Source: Ignavibacteriales bacterium (GTDB lineage Bacteria > Bacteroidota > Ignavibacteria > Ignavibacteriales > Ignavibacteriaceae). Taken from it: a stretch of 64,000 nucleotides of DNA. Every line of letters starts with the position of its first letter. The stretch's first letter is position 1. The notes under the pieces were generated by a model. The model saw nothing but the letters and a program-made list of their open reading frames with translations. It did not search any database and was not told the DNA's origin. Positions 26,382-36,011 of the stretch are shown here, piece by piece. The stretch is taken from positions 310,001 through 374,000 of the forward strand of contig JADJEI010000013.1 in assembly GCA_016709155.1 (NCBI GenBank), written 5' to 3'. A program made the translations under genes and the position numbers.

Positions 26382-27272
26382 TCAACTTTTTCGCCGCTCC
26401 GATATTATCTCCATTAAACTTTCTTCAATAGATTTTGATTTGATACCAAAAGATTGGAGTTTATCGGTGTTTAGTGAAACGTCTTTCACTTGCGGATAAT
26501 TTGGAATTTCCTTCATTGATATTTTATTCAGAAGATTTTTATTATAACCGGCAGTTTCACAAAGTAATTCTCCAAGTTCAAAACGGTCTATTCGATTTAG
26601 TCCGGCAAAGTTTATTGTTTCAGATTTTATGTCAAGCTCAACAATTTCAGAGATCATCCTCGCAGCTTCAATTAAACTCAACGGAGTGCGAAACTGATCT
26701 ATAAATAAATTGATAGGAATATTTTGTGAAAGACTATCAAACATTCTATCAAAAAAACTTCTCGAGTGATTTAACCCGAACCCGAATAATAGTGCCGTGC
26801 GAAGGATGAGATAATTATCAAAAGTTTCTTTGATTTTCGTTTCACCTTTTAATTTCGTTTCAGCATAAACAGATATTGGTTGAAGTAAAGCATCCTCTTT
26901 CAACATTGATCCTTCATTACCTGAATAAACAAGATCTGTAGATGTATAAATTAATTTTGACTTGAAGTTTTCACATTGCTGAGCAATTAGTTCAGTTGCA
27001 GTCACATTCACTCGCTCATAATCTTCTAAATTATATTGTCCGTTTAGGATTGGGTTAGTTATGGCAGCCGTGTGAATTACAATCTGCGGTTGAAATGATT
27101 CGAAGACTCCGCGAGTGAATTTCTCATCAATAATGTTTCCACGAACAAAATTATGACGAGTACAATTTCCTGCATTCGAGTGATACAGTGTCAGAATTTC
27201 ATTTTTTTTTGAAAGCGAAATATTCAGATACTGTCCTAACAATCCACTTCCGCCGGTAACCAAAATTTTCAT
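26382..27272 (-). CDS. RmlD-like sugar nucleotide reductase
   Basis: 296 residues with TGGSGLLGQYL at the N-terminus (NAD(P) site), HTAAITNP, KLIYTSTDLVYSG and YAETKLKGE (YxxxK catalytic pair, about 140). The layout is that of dTDP-4-dehydrorhamnose reductase (RmlD), and an rmlB homologue lies about 1 kb away, but on the other strand. No rmlA or rmlC is present in the window, so calling it the rhamnose enzyme is inference. The family also includes methionine adenosyltransferase-like regulators, which is less likely here. Confidence 0.8.
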   Translation of the reverse strand: MKILVTGGSGLLGQYLNISLSKKNEILTLYHSNAGNCTRHNFVRGNIIDEKFTRGVFESFQPQIVIHTAAITNPILNGQYNLEDYERVNVTATELIAQQCENFKSKLIYTSTDLVYSGNEGSMLKEDALLQPISVYAETKLKGETKIKETFDNYLILRTALLFGFGLNHSRSFFDRMFDSLSQNIPINLFIDQFRTPLSLIEAARMISEIVELDIKSETINFAGLNRIDRFELGELLCETAGYNKNLLNKISMKEIPNYPQVKDVSLNTDKLQSFGIKSKSIEESLMEIISERRKS

Positions 27273-27528
27273 ATTTTAATCCAAGGTTTCTTTTGCAACA
27301 ATTATGAACGATATAAGTAACGGTAAAAAACAAACTGCGAATTAACACTAATATTTCAAAAAATTAAATTCGTGTAAATCAGTGAAATTCATGGCATAAA
27401 GTAATTTTTTTATCCCAACCTTAACTCTCCAGGTAGAAATTGAACAAAGTCTAAATAGAAATACCAAAAGGTTAGAATTGGAATTTCTAAAGTGCTTTGG
27501 TAAATTTATCAATAACTTAAGAAAGATT

Positions 27529-28260
27529 ATGAAAAAAATATTCCTGTTGATAGTAATACTATTAACTTTAGCCAGTTTGATAAAAGCACAAGGAAGCAAA
27601 ATGTTTGACGCACCCTTCGGAATGGGTGGTGGATATCTTCCAACCTGGAATTTTATTAACACTTATGAGTTGAACAATACTTTGTTATCTGCAAATTTTC
27701 CCGCGGTTACAAAATCTGGTTTTTTCAGTTCAGGTGGAGCCGGATTTGCTTATATCGGTTTCGTGCCCAATCTTCGGATTGGCGGAATGGGTTTTGGCGG
27801 TTCAACTTCCGAAAAAACATTAGCTGGAAATGAAAATCGAGAAACAGTTGTTTCTATCAGTGGCGGCGGCGTTACTATAGAATATACTTTCCCGTTTATA
27901 AAAAACGTCGGCGTTTCTTTAGGAACTTTAATCGGAGGGGGCAGTTATCAAATCGAATTGTTCAAAAACAGCGGATCATTTTCCTGGAATGAAATTATAA
28001 ATGAAATCGGAACTTCAACTGCAACAGCAAATTACAACCGAAGATTAATAAATAACTTTTTTCTCATCAGTCCCGCAATCAATATTGAAATTCCGATTTA
28101 TTACCTGGCGGCTGTAAGACTTGGTGCCGGTTATTCTTTTACGCTTGGCGATAACTGGGAAGTAGAAAATGGTTTGGAACTTTCAAATGTTCCATCAAAA
28201 ATTAATGGCAACCATTTCTATATTCAAGCTGGAATATTTTTGGGATTATTTTCTTATTAA
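27529..28260 (+). CDS. Predicted outer-membrane beta-barrel protein
   Basis: About 243 residues from the ATG at 27529; an upstream in-frame codon at 27478 would place 17 polar residues before the signal peptide. Signal peptide IFLLIVILLTLASLIKAQ. The mature protein is Gly-rich with alternating hydrophobic strands (GGAGFAYIGFVPNLRIGGMG, IKNVGVSLGTLIGGGSY, LAAVRLGAGYSFTLGDNW), as in 8- to 10-strand barrels. It is directly followed (six bases) by rmlB, so may be cotranscribed. No family recognised. Confidence 0.7.
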   Translation: MKKIFLLIVILLTLASLIKAQGSKMFDAPFGMGGGYLPTWNFINTYELNNTLLSANFPAVTKSGFFSSGGAGFAYIGFVPNLRIGGMGFGGSTSEKTLAGNENRETVVSISGGGVTIEYTFPFIKNVGVSLGTLIGGGSYQIELFKNSGSFSWNEIINEIGTSTATANYNRRLINNFFLISPAINIEIPIYYLAAVRLGAGYSFTLGDNWEVENGLELSNVPSKINGNHFYIQAGIFLGLFSY

Positions 28261-28266
28261 AATTTT

Positions 28267-29283
28267 ATGAAAAATTTATTGGTTACAGGCGGAGCTGGAT
28301 TTATCGGCAGTAATTTCCTCAATTATATTCTGAACGATACAGACGAGTACAACATTATAAATCTTGATAAACTAACCTACGCCGGAAATCTTGAAAACCT
28401 AAAATCAATTGAGGCGAAAAAGAATTATCGTTTTATAAAGGGCGATATCTGTAATTCCGAACTTGTTAGATATTTGTTTGAAAAATATAAAATTAAATAT
28501 GTAATAAATTTTGCTGCCGAGTCACACGTTGATAGAAGTATTCTCGGATCAAAAATATTTTTTCAAACTAATGTAATAGGAACAAATGTTTTGCTTGAAA
28601 ATGCCAGACAATTTGAAGTGGAAAAATTTCTTCAAGTCTCAACCGATGAGGTTTACGGCAGTCTTGGTTCTGAGGGCTATTTTACAGAATCAAGTAATCT
28701 CTCACCAAACAGCCCTTACAGTTCGAGCAAAGCTTCAGCAGATATGATGGCTTTAGCATTTTATCACACCTACGGACTTCCGATTGTCATTACCCGCTGT
28801 TCAAATAATTATGGGACTTATCAATTTCCTGAAAAGTTAATTCCACTTATGATCATTAATGCACTCAATAATAAAAAGCTCCCTGTTTACGGTGATGGAA
28901 TGAATGTGCGTGATTGGATTTATGTCATTGATCATAACATTGCAATTAGAAAAGTTTTTGAGAAGGGAGATGTTGGAGAAGTTTATAACATTGGTTCAAA
29001 TAATGAAAAGCCTAACATTGAAATTGTTAAATTGATATTGAAAAAATTAAATAAATCGGAGGAGCTAATCCAATACGTAAAAGATCGCCCCGGTCACGAT
29101 AGACGTTATGCGATTGATTCAACTAAAATGAAAAACAAACTCGGATGGCAGCCATTGTACCCATTTGAAACTGCAATCAACGATACAATTGATTGGTACC
29201 TCGAAAATAAAAATTGGTGGGAACGAATAATCAACGGTGAGTACACAAAATATTATTCACTTCAATACGAAAATATTAATTAG
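28267..29283 (+). CDS. rmlB: dTDP-glucose 4,6-dehydratase
   Basis: 338 residues. First committed step to dTDP-rhamnose and other deoxysugars. NAD site TGGAGFIGSNFLNYI, LTYAGNLENL, FAAESHVDRSI, VSTDEVYGSLG (Thr-Asp-Glu triad) and YSSSKASADMM (YxxxK) are all present, as is RCSNNYGTYQFPEKLIPLMI, which is diagnostic for RmlB. Full length. It lies between a barrel protein and an SLBB exporter, pointing to surface polysaccharide synthesis. Confidence 0.94.
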   Translation: MKNLLVTGGAGFIGSNFLNYILNDTDEYNIINLDKLTYAGNLENLKSIEAKKNYRFIKGDICNSELVRYLFEKYKIKYVINFAAESHVDRSILGSKIFFQTNVIGTNVLLENARQFEVEKFLQVSTDEVYGSLGSEGYFTESSNLSPNSPYSSSKASADMMALAFYHTYGLPIVITRCSNNYGTYQFPEKLIPLMIINALNNKKLPVYGDGMNVRDWIYVIDHNIAIRKVFEKGDVGEVYNIGSNNEKPNIEIVKLILKKLNKSEELIQYVKDRPGHDRRYAIDSTKMKNKLGWQPLYPFETAINDTIDWYLENKNWWERIINGEYTKYYSLQYENIN

Positions 29284-29304
29284 AAACTTAAATCAGAGAC
29301 TTAA

Positions 29305-30738
29305 ATGAAAATTCTTCTTAAAACTTTTTTATTCATTTCTATTATAAACATTTCTTTTGCTCAGATATCAACAACCGATAATTCAAATTTATTTTTGAGC
29401 ACTTCAACATTAAACGTCTCAATAGGCGGAAGTTTTTTAGTGACAGGTTCATTCTCTGCACTAATTACTGAGCGAGTTGATGCTTTTGTCACAAGGATTT
29501 ATACTGAAGCGAAAGAAAAATCTCTCAGAATCACGAACGACCCTGAAGAGTTGTTAAAGTTGAAGAAGGAACTTGAAAATTATTCGCTTAGAAATATCAC
29601 ATTAAAACGAGTCAATGGCGAAGTATTAAAACTTGATTTGCTGAAGTTCAGAGTAAACGGAGATTTTATTAATAACCCCTACCTCAAAAATGATGACGTA
29701 CTTTTATTCGAACCAATGGATCTTGAAATAAATTATTTCTCAATTAGCGGCGCAGTAAATAAACCGGGTAAATACCCTTTTGTTGACGGGGATAAAATAT
29801 CAGACGCAATTGAACTTGCTCTTGGATTAAATAAAGCATACGATAAAGTACTCCGTTATGAAATTCGCCGGCTTTCTTATGACGGAACAGAATTACAAAA
29901 AATTGATACCGGGTTGAATGCCGATTACGCATTACAACGAGGCGATCGCATTGTGATTCTCACCGATGAAACGCAGCGAAGAGATTTTAATGTACTCGTT
30001 CTTGGTGAAGTAAATTCACCCGGTTTAATTCCTATTAATAAAACTGGTTTACCTCTTAAACAAATTATTGAAGAGGCGGGGGGATTAACAAACAGTGCTT
30101 CATTAAATGGGGCAAAAATATTTACCGGAAACAGTATAACATTTCTTATGCAAAAGTTATATGGATTCAAGACTGAAGACTACTACACTGAAAATCAGCA
30201 AAAAATATTTAACGCTTTGGTTGACTTACAATCCAAGATGATGATTCGTATGTCTAATCTAACAGAAGTTGACACCACTTATTTTTTTCTTGAAGATGAG
30301 TTAAGGGTGCTTACAGAAAGTGCTGCAATAGATTTCAATAAAGTTTACGAAGAAGGTTCTCCCGAATCACATTACATTGTAAAGGATGGGGACGTTATTT
30401 TTATCCCGCAGCAAGATCACAATGTATACGTATATGGACAAGTGCCACAACCGGGAAAAATTCCTTTTGTGCAGGACGCTGATTATCAATCCTATATTGA
30501 AAAAGCAGGTGGATTTGGAGAATATGCTGATGATGAAGTAATGCTTATAAAAGCCCATAGCAGGGAATGGCTGCCGATTACCGAAAATGAGTACAAAATT
30601 GAAGAAGGTGATTTTATTTATGTGCCCCGTATCCCTATCCATTCTTTCAATTATTACGTATCACGGTTTGGAACTTATTTAGGTATAGTAGCAAGTGCTG
30701 CAACAATTGTTTTGTTACTGATACAATTTGGTAAATAA
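29305..30738 (+). CDS. SLBB-domain polysaccharide export protein
   Basis: 477 residues. Signal peptide (ISIINISFAQ), then at least three SLBB beta-grasp repeats, each opening with a 'Gly-x-V-x-x-Pro-Gly' turn (ISGAVNKPGKYPF, VLGEVNSPGLIPI, VYGQVPQPGKIPF). A C-terminal membrane helix (LGIVASAATIVLLLIQFG) is present. This resembles the Wza/OPX family that forms or gates the outer-membrane conduit for capsule or exopolysaccharide. The canonical poly-export N-terminal domain is weak, so it is an OPX-related protein rather than a certain Wza. Context: rmlB immediately upstream. Confidence 0.8.
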   Translation: MKILLKTFLFISIINISFAQISTTDNSNLFLSTSTLNVSIGGSFLVTGSFSALITERVDAFVTRIYTEAKEKSLRITNDPEELLKLKKELENYSLRNITLKRVNGEVLKLDLLKFRVNGDFINNPYLKNDDVLLFEPMDLEINYFSISGAVNKPGKYPFVDGDKISDAIELALGLNKAYDKVLRYEIRRLSYDGTELQKIDTGLNADYALQRGDRIVILTDETQRRDFNVLVLGEVNSPGLIPINKTGLPLKQIIEEAGGLTNSASLNGAKIFTGNSITFLMQKLYGFKTEDYYTENQQKIFNALVDLQSKMMIRMSNLTEVDTTYFFLEDELRVLTESAAIDFNKVYEEGSPESHYIVKDGDVIFIPQQDHNVYVYGQVPQPGKIPFVQDADYQSYIEKAGGFGEYADDEVMLIKAHSREWLPITENEYKIEEGDFIYVPRIPIHSFNYYVSRFGTYLGIVASAATIVLLLIQFGK

Positions 30739-30805
30739 TACTTAAAATTATTTTCTAATTTCTGTTCTGAAAAATTAATTCGAAAGAAATTCTACTGAAA
30801 TAGAA

Positions 30806-31849
30806 ATGAACAGAAAAGTTTTTCTAAAAAAATCGGCTGCTGCCGGCTTTGCACTTCCGCTTATTGGAAATTCCTTTTTAAGGGAGGTGGGTATACACCC
30901 TATCATCAAGCCTTCGAAATTAAGTAAAGGTGATACTCTTGCTCTCGTTACTCCGGGAAGTTACATAACTGAAGACGAACTTCAGCAATCAATTGATAAT
31001 CTTCAGCAGCTCGGTTTCAATGCTGTTTATTCGAATAAACTTCTTTTACAGAATGGATATTTCTCTGCAACTGATGCAGAGCGTGCAAATGATTTGATGG
31101 ATATGTTTAAACGGAAGGATGTTAATGGAATTGTTTGTGCTCGCGGCGGCTATGGCTGTGCGCGTATTATGCCTTTGTTGGATTATGATGTTATAATGTC
31201 AAACCCAAAAGTTCTTATCGGTTACAGCGATGTTACAGCTCTTCATCTTGGTATATTTAAAAAAACAGGATTGATAACATTTCACGGACCTGTTGCTACT
31301 TCTACATTTAATGATTTTACAAAAGAATATTTCGATAAAGTCTTGATCAATCCTCAAAAAGACACCGTACTCATAAATTCAACAAGCGGTGAAGATGAAA
31401 ATATTTATGGAGTTACAACATTAGTGAATGGAGAAGGAGAGGGAATTTTAACAGGCGGAAACCTTTCCATTGTCGTTTCACTTATTGGAACTGAGTTTGA
31501 CATCGAAACAAAAAATAAAATAATATTTCTTGAGGAAATAGGAGAAGAGCCTTACCGCATTGATCGTATGCTGACTCAAATGATTCAGGCAGGAAAGTTT
31601 GATAATGCCGCAGGAGTAGCGATGGGAATATTTAGGAATTGTGAATCAAAATTAGATAACCCATCCTTTGAAAAATCTTTAACTTTAATGGAAGTTCTGC
31701 ACGATAGGCTGGGCAATTTGAAAATACCTGTTGTTTATGGAATGTCCTTCGGACACGTTAAAGATAAATTCACTTTGCCTTTTGGCATCAATGTAAAACT
31801 AAGTGCAGATGTGCAAACCATTGCGCTGTTGGAAGAAGCTGTGAATTAA
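30806..31849 (+). CDS. LD-carboxypeptidase (peptidase S66)
   Basis: 347 residues. Cleaves the terminal D-Ala from muramyl tetrapeptides during wall recycling. Catalytic Ser141 in LIGYSDVTALH, Glu in FLEEIGEEPYRIDRML (about 243) and His317 in GMSFGHVKDKFTLPFG all match the S66 triad. The N-terminus RKVFLKKSAAAGFALPLIG is an export signal with a Tat-like start but RK instead of RR, so the enzyme is probably periplasmic rather than cytoplasmic as in E. coli. Spaced 67 bases from the SLBB gene. Confidence 0.9.
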   Translation: MNRKVFLKKSAAAGFALPLIGNSFLREVGIHPIIKPSKLSKGDTLALVTPGSYITEDELQQSIDNLQQLGFNAVYSNKLLLQNGYFSATDAERANDLMDMFKRKDVNGIVCARGGYGCARIMPLLDYDVIMSNPKVLIGYSDVTALHLGIFKKTGLITFHGPVATSTFNDFTKEYFDKVLINPQKDTVLINSTSGEDENIYGVTTLVNGEGEGILTGGNLSIVVSLIGTEFDIETKNKIIFLEEIGEEPYRIDRMLTQMIQAGKFDNAAGVAMGIFRNCESKLDNPSFEKSLTLMEVLHDRLGNLKIPVVYGMSFGHVKDKFTLPFGINVKLSADVQTIALLEEAVN

Positions 31850-31976
31850 TGTAAGGCTGCGAATCTCAGAAATGTAACTTGCTCCGTTTCTAAACGTATA
31901 AAATAAAATGAAGTCTATTTCGAAAATTCTGATATTTTAACTAATGAAAATGAAACACTTATCAAAAGGAAATTTT

Positions 31977-32522
31977 ATGAAACACTATTTAATTTTAATA
32001 TCAATAATAATTAGCGGTACAATACTCTCCGGCTGTCTTCAATTCAAAACAGTTTCGTACGAAGTAACATTGTTTACAGAAAACAGCGGTGAGGTGATAA
32101 TTCAAATCAATGATATTCGATCGGATGCAAAAACTGATGAAGCATTTGAAGAAGATAAAACAGCACTATTCGAAACTATACTTGGAAGTCAGCAGTTTAT
32201 AGATGATATGAACAATGAAGGAAAGTTTATTTCTTCCCGTGATTTATTTGTGGAGAATGGAAAATTAAATGGAAAAGGAGTTTACCGCTTTGATGAAATT
32301 GGTAAAGTTGAAGGGATGGTGTATGACGATGAATTCTACTATATTACTTTCGAACCTTTAGATTCTATTGTCTCAACAAATGGTCAAATATTTATCACAG
32401 ATCAGTACAAAAGAATTGTCTGGGATAAATCATTTAAAACACTAAAATTTCAAATGCTAAGTAATGCATTTGAATTGGAAAGTTACCGTGAACTGGCACC
32501 CTTCTATCCGACGAAAAAATAA
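31977..32522 (+). CDS. Lipoprotein of unknown function
   Basis: 181 residues from the ATG at 31977, which has AAAGGA upstream; an in-frame ATG at 31944 lacks one. Lipobox ISGTILSGC gives a lipidated Cys near residue 20. The mature part (FKTVSYEVTLFTENSGEVII, NGKLNGKGVYRFDEIGKVEG) is beta-rich and has no motif I recognise. Its stop codon overlaps the priA ATG (TAATG), so they may be cotranscribed, though a functional link is not obvious. Confidence 0.75.
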   Translation: MKHYLILISIIISGTILSGCLQFKTVSYEVTLFTENSGEVIIQINDIRSDAKTDEAFEEDKTALFETILGSQQFIDDMNNEGKFISSRDLFVENGKLNGKGVYRFDEIGKVEGMVYDDEFYYITFEPLDSIVSTNGQIFITDQYKRIVWDKSFKTLKFQMLSNAFELESYRELAPFYPTKK

Positions 32523-34985
32523 TGTTTGTTGAATTAGTTTTTCCTCTGCCTTTTAGAAATACATTCACCTATACAGTACCGGAGGAGCTTGAAGATTTTA
32601 TAAAGGTTGGTGTGCGTGCAGTCGCTCCCTTTGGCAAAAGAACAATAACAGGATTTATCGTTAAAGCTGCATTAACAGCCGAGAAGATTGAAAACATAAA
32701 ACCGATAATAGATGTACTTGATGAACTTCCTGTCTTTGATGAAAAATCATTGAAGTTTTATAACTGGCTTTCAGATTATTATTTATCATCACTTGGAGAA
32801 GCACTGCGATTAGCTGTTCCGCAGGGGACAGACATTGAATCAAAAAAAGAATTCAATCCGATAGAAACTTTTGTTTGCAGCTTCTTTCAAAAGAACAAAA
32901 TAAAAACTCTACGCGATCAAAAATACTTAAAGTAATTTCTGAGCATGAAGAAATTAGCTTGTCTTATCTTCAAAAATCAATAAATAAAAAAAATATTTAT
33001 TCTTCTCTTCGAACACTTCAAAACGCAGGAGCAATAACTGTTATTGATGAATTGGAGAATGCAAGAGTTAAAGAAAAAACAGTTAAGTATATCAAACTGA
33101 ATCTGCCTCTTGCTGAAATCTATTCTTACTTACCGGAAATTGAAAACAGATCACCAAAGCAGATAAAAATCCTTCTTGAATTAATATCTGCAAAAGGAAA
33201 ACCACTACCTTTACAGGAAACTCTAAAAAAAACTGATGGCTCAAAATCTTCTGTTGATTCACTTGTCGAAAAAAATCTTATCGCTGTCTTCGATAAAGAA
33301 ATAGAACGTATTTATTCGGAGTATTATAAAGAAGAGCATACAAAACTGAAACTTACTAATCAGCAATATGATATTGTCAATGAAATCGACACCGAAATTA
33401 CTTCCGAAAAGTTTAGAACATACTTACTCCACGGAGTTACAGGGAGCGGCAAAACACAAGTCTATATTGAGTTGACAAAAACTGCACTTGCCGCAAATAA
33501 AACTGTACTGATACTTGTTCCTGAAATATCGCTGACGCCTCAAATGACTTCGCGGCTGTTTAATAATTTTGGTGACACCGTATCGGTTATTCACAGTAGA
33601 ATGTCTTTGGGTGAAAGATATGATTCGTGGCGAAGAATTTTAAAAGGAAAATCCAGAGTCGTTGTTGGTGCTCGTTCAGCATTGTTTGCACCTCTTAAAA
33701 ACATCGGATTGATTTGTGTGGATGAAGAACATGATGCCAGTTACAAACAAACAGATCTAATTCCACGATACAATGCGCGGGATGCTGCTATTATTCTTGC
33801 AAGCATAAATGATTGTCCTGTTGTTTTAGGCTCTGCTACTCCCTCCATTGAAAGCATGTATAACGCAATTACCGGGAAGTTTAAATTAGTTGGATTGCCG
33901 GAGCGAATTGATGATGCCAAAATGCCTGCTATCAAACTTGTGAATGTAGCAGTTGAAAGAAAAAGAAAAAGATGGATAATGTCTTCTCTAAAATTCTTCT
34001 AGATCACATTGAACAAAGGTTGAAGAAAAAAGAAGGTGTAATTATTCTTCAAAACAGAAGGGGTTTTTCAACTCAACTATACTGCGAAGATTGTGGTGAG
34101 TTGGAAGTATGTGATAATTGCTCGGTTCCGATGGTCTATCATATTAATAAAAATATTTTGCAATGTCACTACTGCGGCTTAGAAAAGAAAACACCACCTG
34201 CCTGCACGCACTGCGGTTCAATTTCGTTAAAATATTTCGGGGCTGGCACGGAAAGAGTAGAAGATGAGTTGCAGTTCTATTTTCCAAATGCAAAAATCAA
34301 AAGAGTTGATTCTGATTCAATCTCTAAAAAAAATGCTTTAGGGAAAATTCTTCTTGAGTTCAGCAAGGGTGAAATTGAGATTCTTGTTGGTACACAAATG
34401 GTTTCGAAAGGATTGGATTTTGCACGCGTAACATTGGTGGGGGTAATCTCTGCAGAAACAACTTTGTGGCTTCCTGATTTTCGTGCTGACGAAAGAACTT
34501 TCCAATTGCTCACTCAAGTTGCGGGCAGAGCCGGAAGAAGCAAAGTTGAAGGTGAAGTTGTCATTCAAACTCAGAATGAAAAGAATTTTACGCTTCAAAA
34601 AGTTTTGCATACTGACTATAAAGGATTTTATGAACGAGAAATATTTGATAGAGAAAAACTTGGATACCCGCCATTTACAAGAATTGCATTGATTGAAACA
34701 AAAGATATGGATTTAAAAAAAGCCGAAGGTGCTATTAATGATTTTTACAAATATTTAATTGCTTACAGCAGACAGTTAAAAATCACCCATCCAATACCCG
34801 CAATGATTGCAAGATTAAAAGGGTTGTATAGATTTCAACTTGTAATTAAAAGCAGTCGTAAAACAGATCCTGCCGGAAAAATACTTCGAACTGCTATCTT
34901 GAATTCATTAGTGGAATTCAACAAACGATCTCGCTACAAAGATGTGAGAATACTTTACGATGTTGATCCTCAATCAATTATGTAG
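32522..34985 (+). CDS. priA: Primosomal protein N' (PriA), interrupted by two frameshifts
   Basis: Replication-restart helicase, about 821 residues once repaired. Part 1 (32522-about 32870) is the 3'-DNA-binding domain (RNTFTYTVPEELEDFI, YLSSLGEALRLAVPQG). Part 2 (about 32875-33955) has Walker A LLHGVTGSGKTQVYIEL, the DEEH box ICVDEEHDASYKQ and LGSATPSIES. Part 3 (about 33960-34985) has the eight-Cys zinc region (CEDCGELEVCDNC, CHYCG, CTHCG) and QVAGRAGRS. Each junction needs one added base: a T in TTTTGTTT near 32868 and an A in the A-rich run near 33960. All domains are otherwise intact. This looks like sequencing error rather than decay, but it cannot be excluded that the gene is broken. 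Confidence 0.88.
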
Positions 34986-35015
34986 AGACGTAGCGAACTA
35001 CGTCTCTACATTTTT
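34981..35015. terminator. Bidirectional terminator between priA and the Yip1 gene
   Basis: TGTAGAGACGTAG (34981-34993) and CTACGTCTCTACA (34998-35010) form a perfect 13-bp stem closed by a CGAA tetraloop and followed by T5. It overlaps the priA stop codon and lies just after the stop of the convergent gene, so it can serve both. Confidence 0.8.
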
Positions 35016-35017
35016 AA

Positions 35018-35842
35018 TTAGCCGTTCAGAAAACTAAGGAATGGCACTGCCTTAGAAATAGCATAGAACATCAAGCTCCCCAAAATCCAAACAAGCAAAA
35101 CCATTGCAATATAATTTATCGTACTTTTTACTCTAAACATCTTCGCTAATCCAATACCAACAACTATATATGCCCAAATCGAAATTGGGTCGAGTTTTGC
35201 AAGAAGCCATCCGACCATGGTTGACTTATCTGCGTCAATAAAAGTCGCCACGCTTATATCATTCATTAGCTTACCAAATGCCAATGCTAATATCGCAGCC
35301 AAAATAATTTGAATCATCGAGATGTAACTTGTCAATCCGCTTGCAACCAATGCTGAAGAATAACTGCCGCTTCCTTTCAGTACTATTTTAGAAAAGAAGA
35401 AATAAATTCCCGAGATAATAAAGAAGAATATAAATCCAATAACAAAAATTGAAACAGTTTGAATTACCATTCCAATTACACCCCTGCCTTGATCCATCTG
35501 GTCCATAATTTTGTCAATTTGCTCATCAGCTTGAGATTGTGTCATTTGACCATTTTTAACTGCATCAGCAAAACTTTTTTCGATATTCTGTTTTGCTTTC
35601 TCTTTCATTTGAAATGCTATTTCACTGTTGCTCATCATTAATATTTGTGATAAAGCTACAAGGACCAGTAAGATGAACATTGGCAAAGCCCAATCAACTG
35701 TTCTTGCTGGAAAGTTAGATACTTTTTCGAATGTTGCTGCGGGTTCTGTGAACACTCCGATCATTTTATCGGAATGACTTAACTCCTGTTCTGCTGGAGT
35801 TTCGATTTGCTGATCCTGATCGGTTCCTTCAAAGTTTTCCAT
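35018..35842 (-). CDS. Yip1-domain inner-membrane protein
   Basis: 274 residues. A polar, Glu/Gln-rich N-terminus (1-35) is followed by MIGVFTEPAATFEKVSN, the short amphipathic motif found ahead of Yip1 domains. Five membrane helices (about 52-70, 125-150, 160-180, 215-235, 245-268) follow, with a cytoplasmic or periplasmic coiled segment (FQMKEKAKQNIEKSFADAVK) between helices 1 and 2. GGAG lies six bases before the ATG. Function of bacterial Yip1 proteins is unknown; transport or membrane-shape roles are speculative. Single-gene unit ending at the shared terminator. Confidence 0.8.
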   Translation of the reverse strand: MENFEGTDQDQQIETPAEQELSHSDKMIGVFTEPAATFEKVSNFPARTVDWALPMFILLVLVALSQILMMSNSEIAFQMKEKAKQNIEKSFADAVKNGQMTQSQADEQIDKIMDQMDQGRGVIGMVIQTVSIFVIGFIFFFIISGIYFFFSKIVLKGSGSYSSALVASGLTSYISMIQIILAAILALAFGKLMNDISVATFIDADKSTMVGWLLAKLDPISIWAYIVVGIGLAKMFRVKSTINYIAMVLLVWILGSLMFYAISKAVPFLSFLNG

Positions 35843-36011
35843 CTGATCTCCAAATTATTTTTTTTGTGTTAAGCGAACATATTTAAAGTCGACTCAAAAG
35901 GCAATCAAATTTTTACAAACAGCAGTCAAAATAAGTTTTTATTTCGGCTTCAATACTTAGCCTGATTCACTAAATTTGAATTATAAAATTTTAAAACTAT
36001 ACGGAAGCATA

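Noticed and set aside
27340..27410. Possible gene before the barrel protein
   Set aside because: The stretch (TTCGTGTAAATCAGTG...TTCATGGC) is a common Bacteroidota-type intergenic repeat style without a usable frame.
35976..36011. Upstream TTG start for tryptophanase
   Set aside because: Adds 12 residues not found in the family, while ATG 36012 gives the normal EPFKIKSVEP start.
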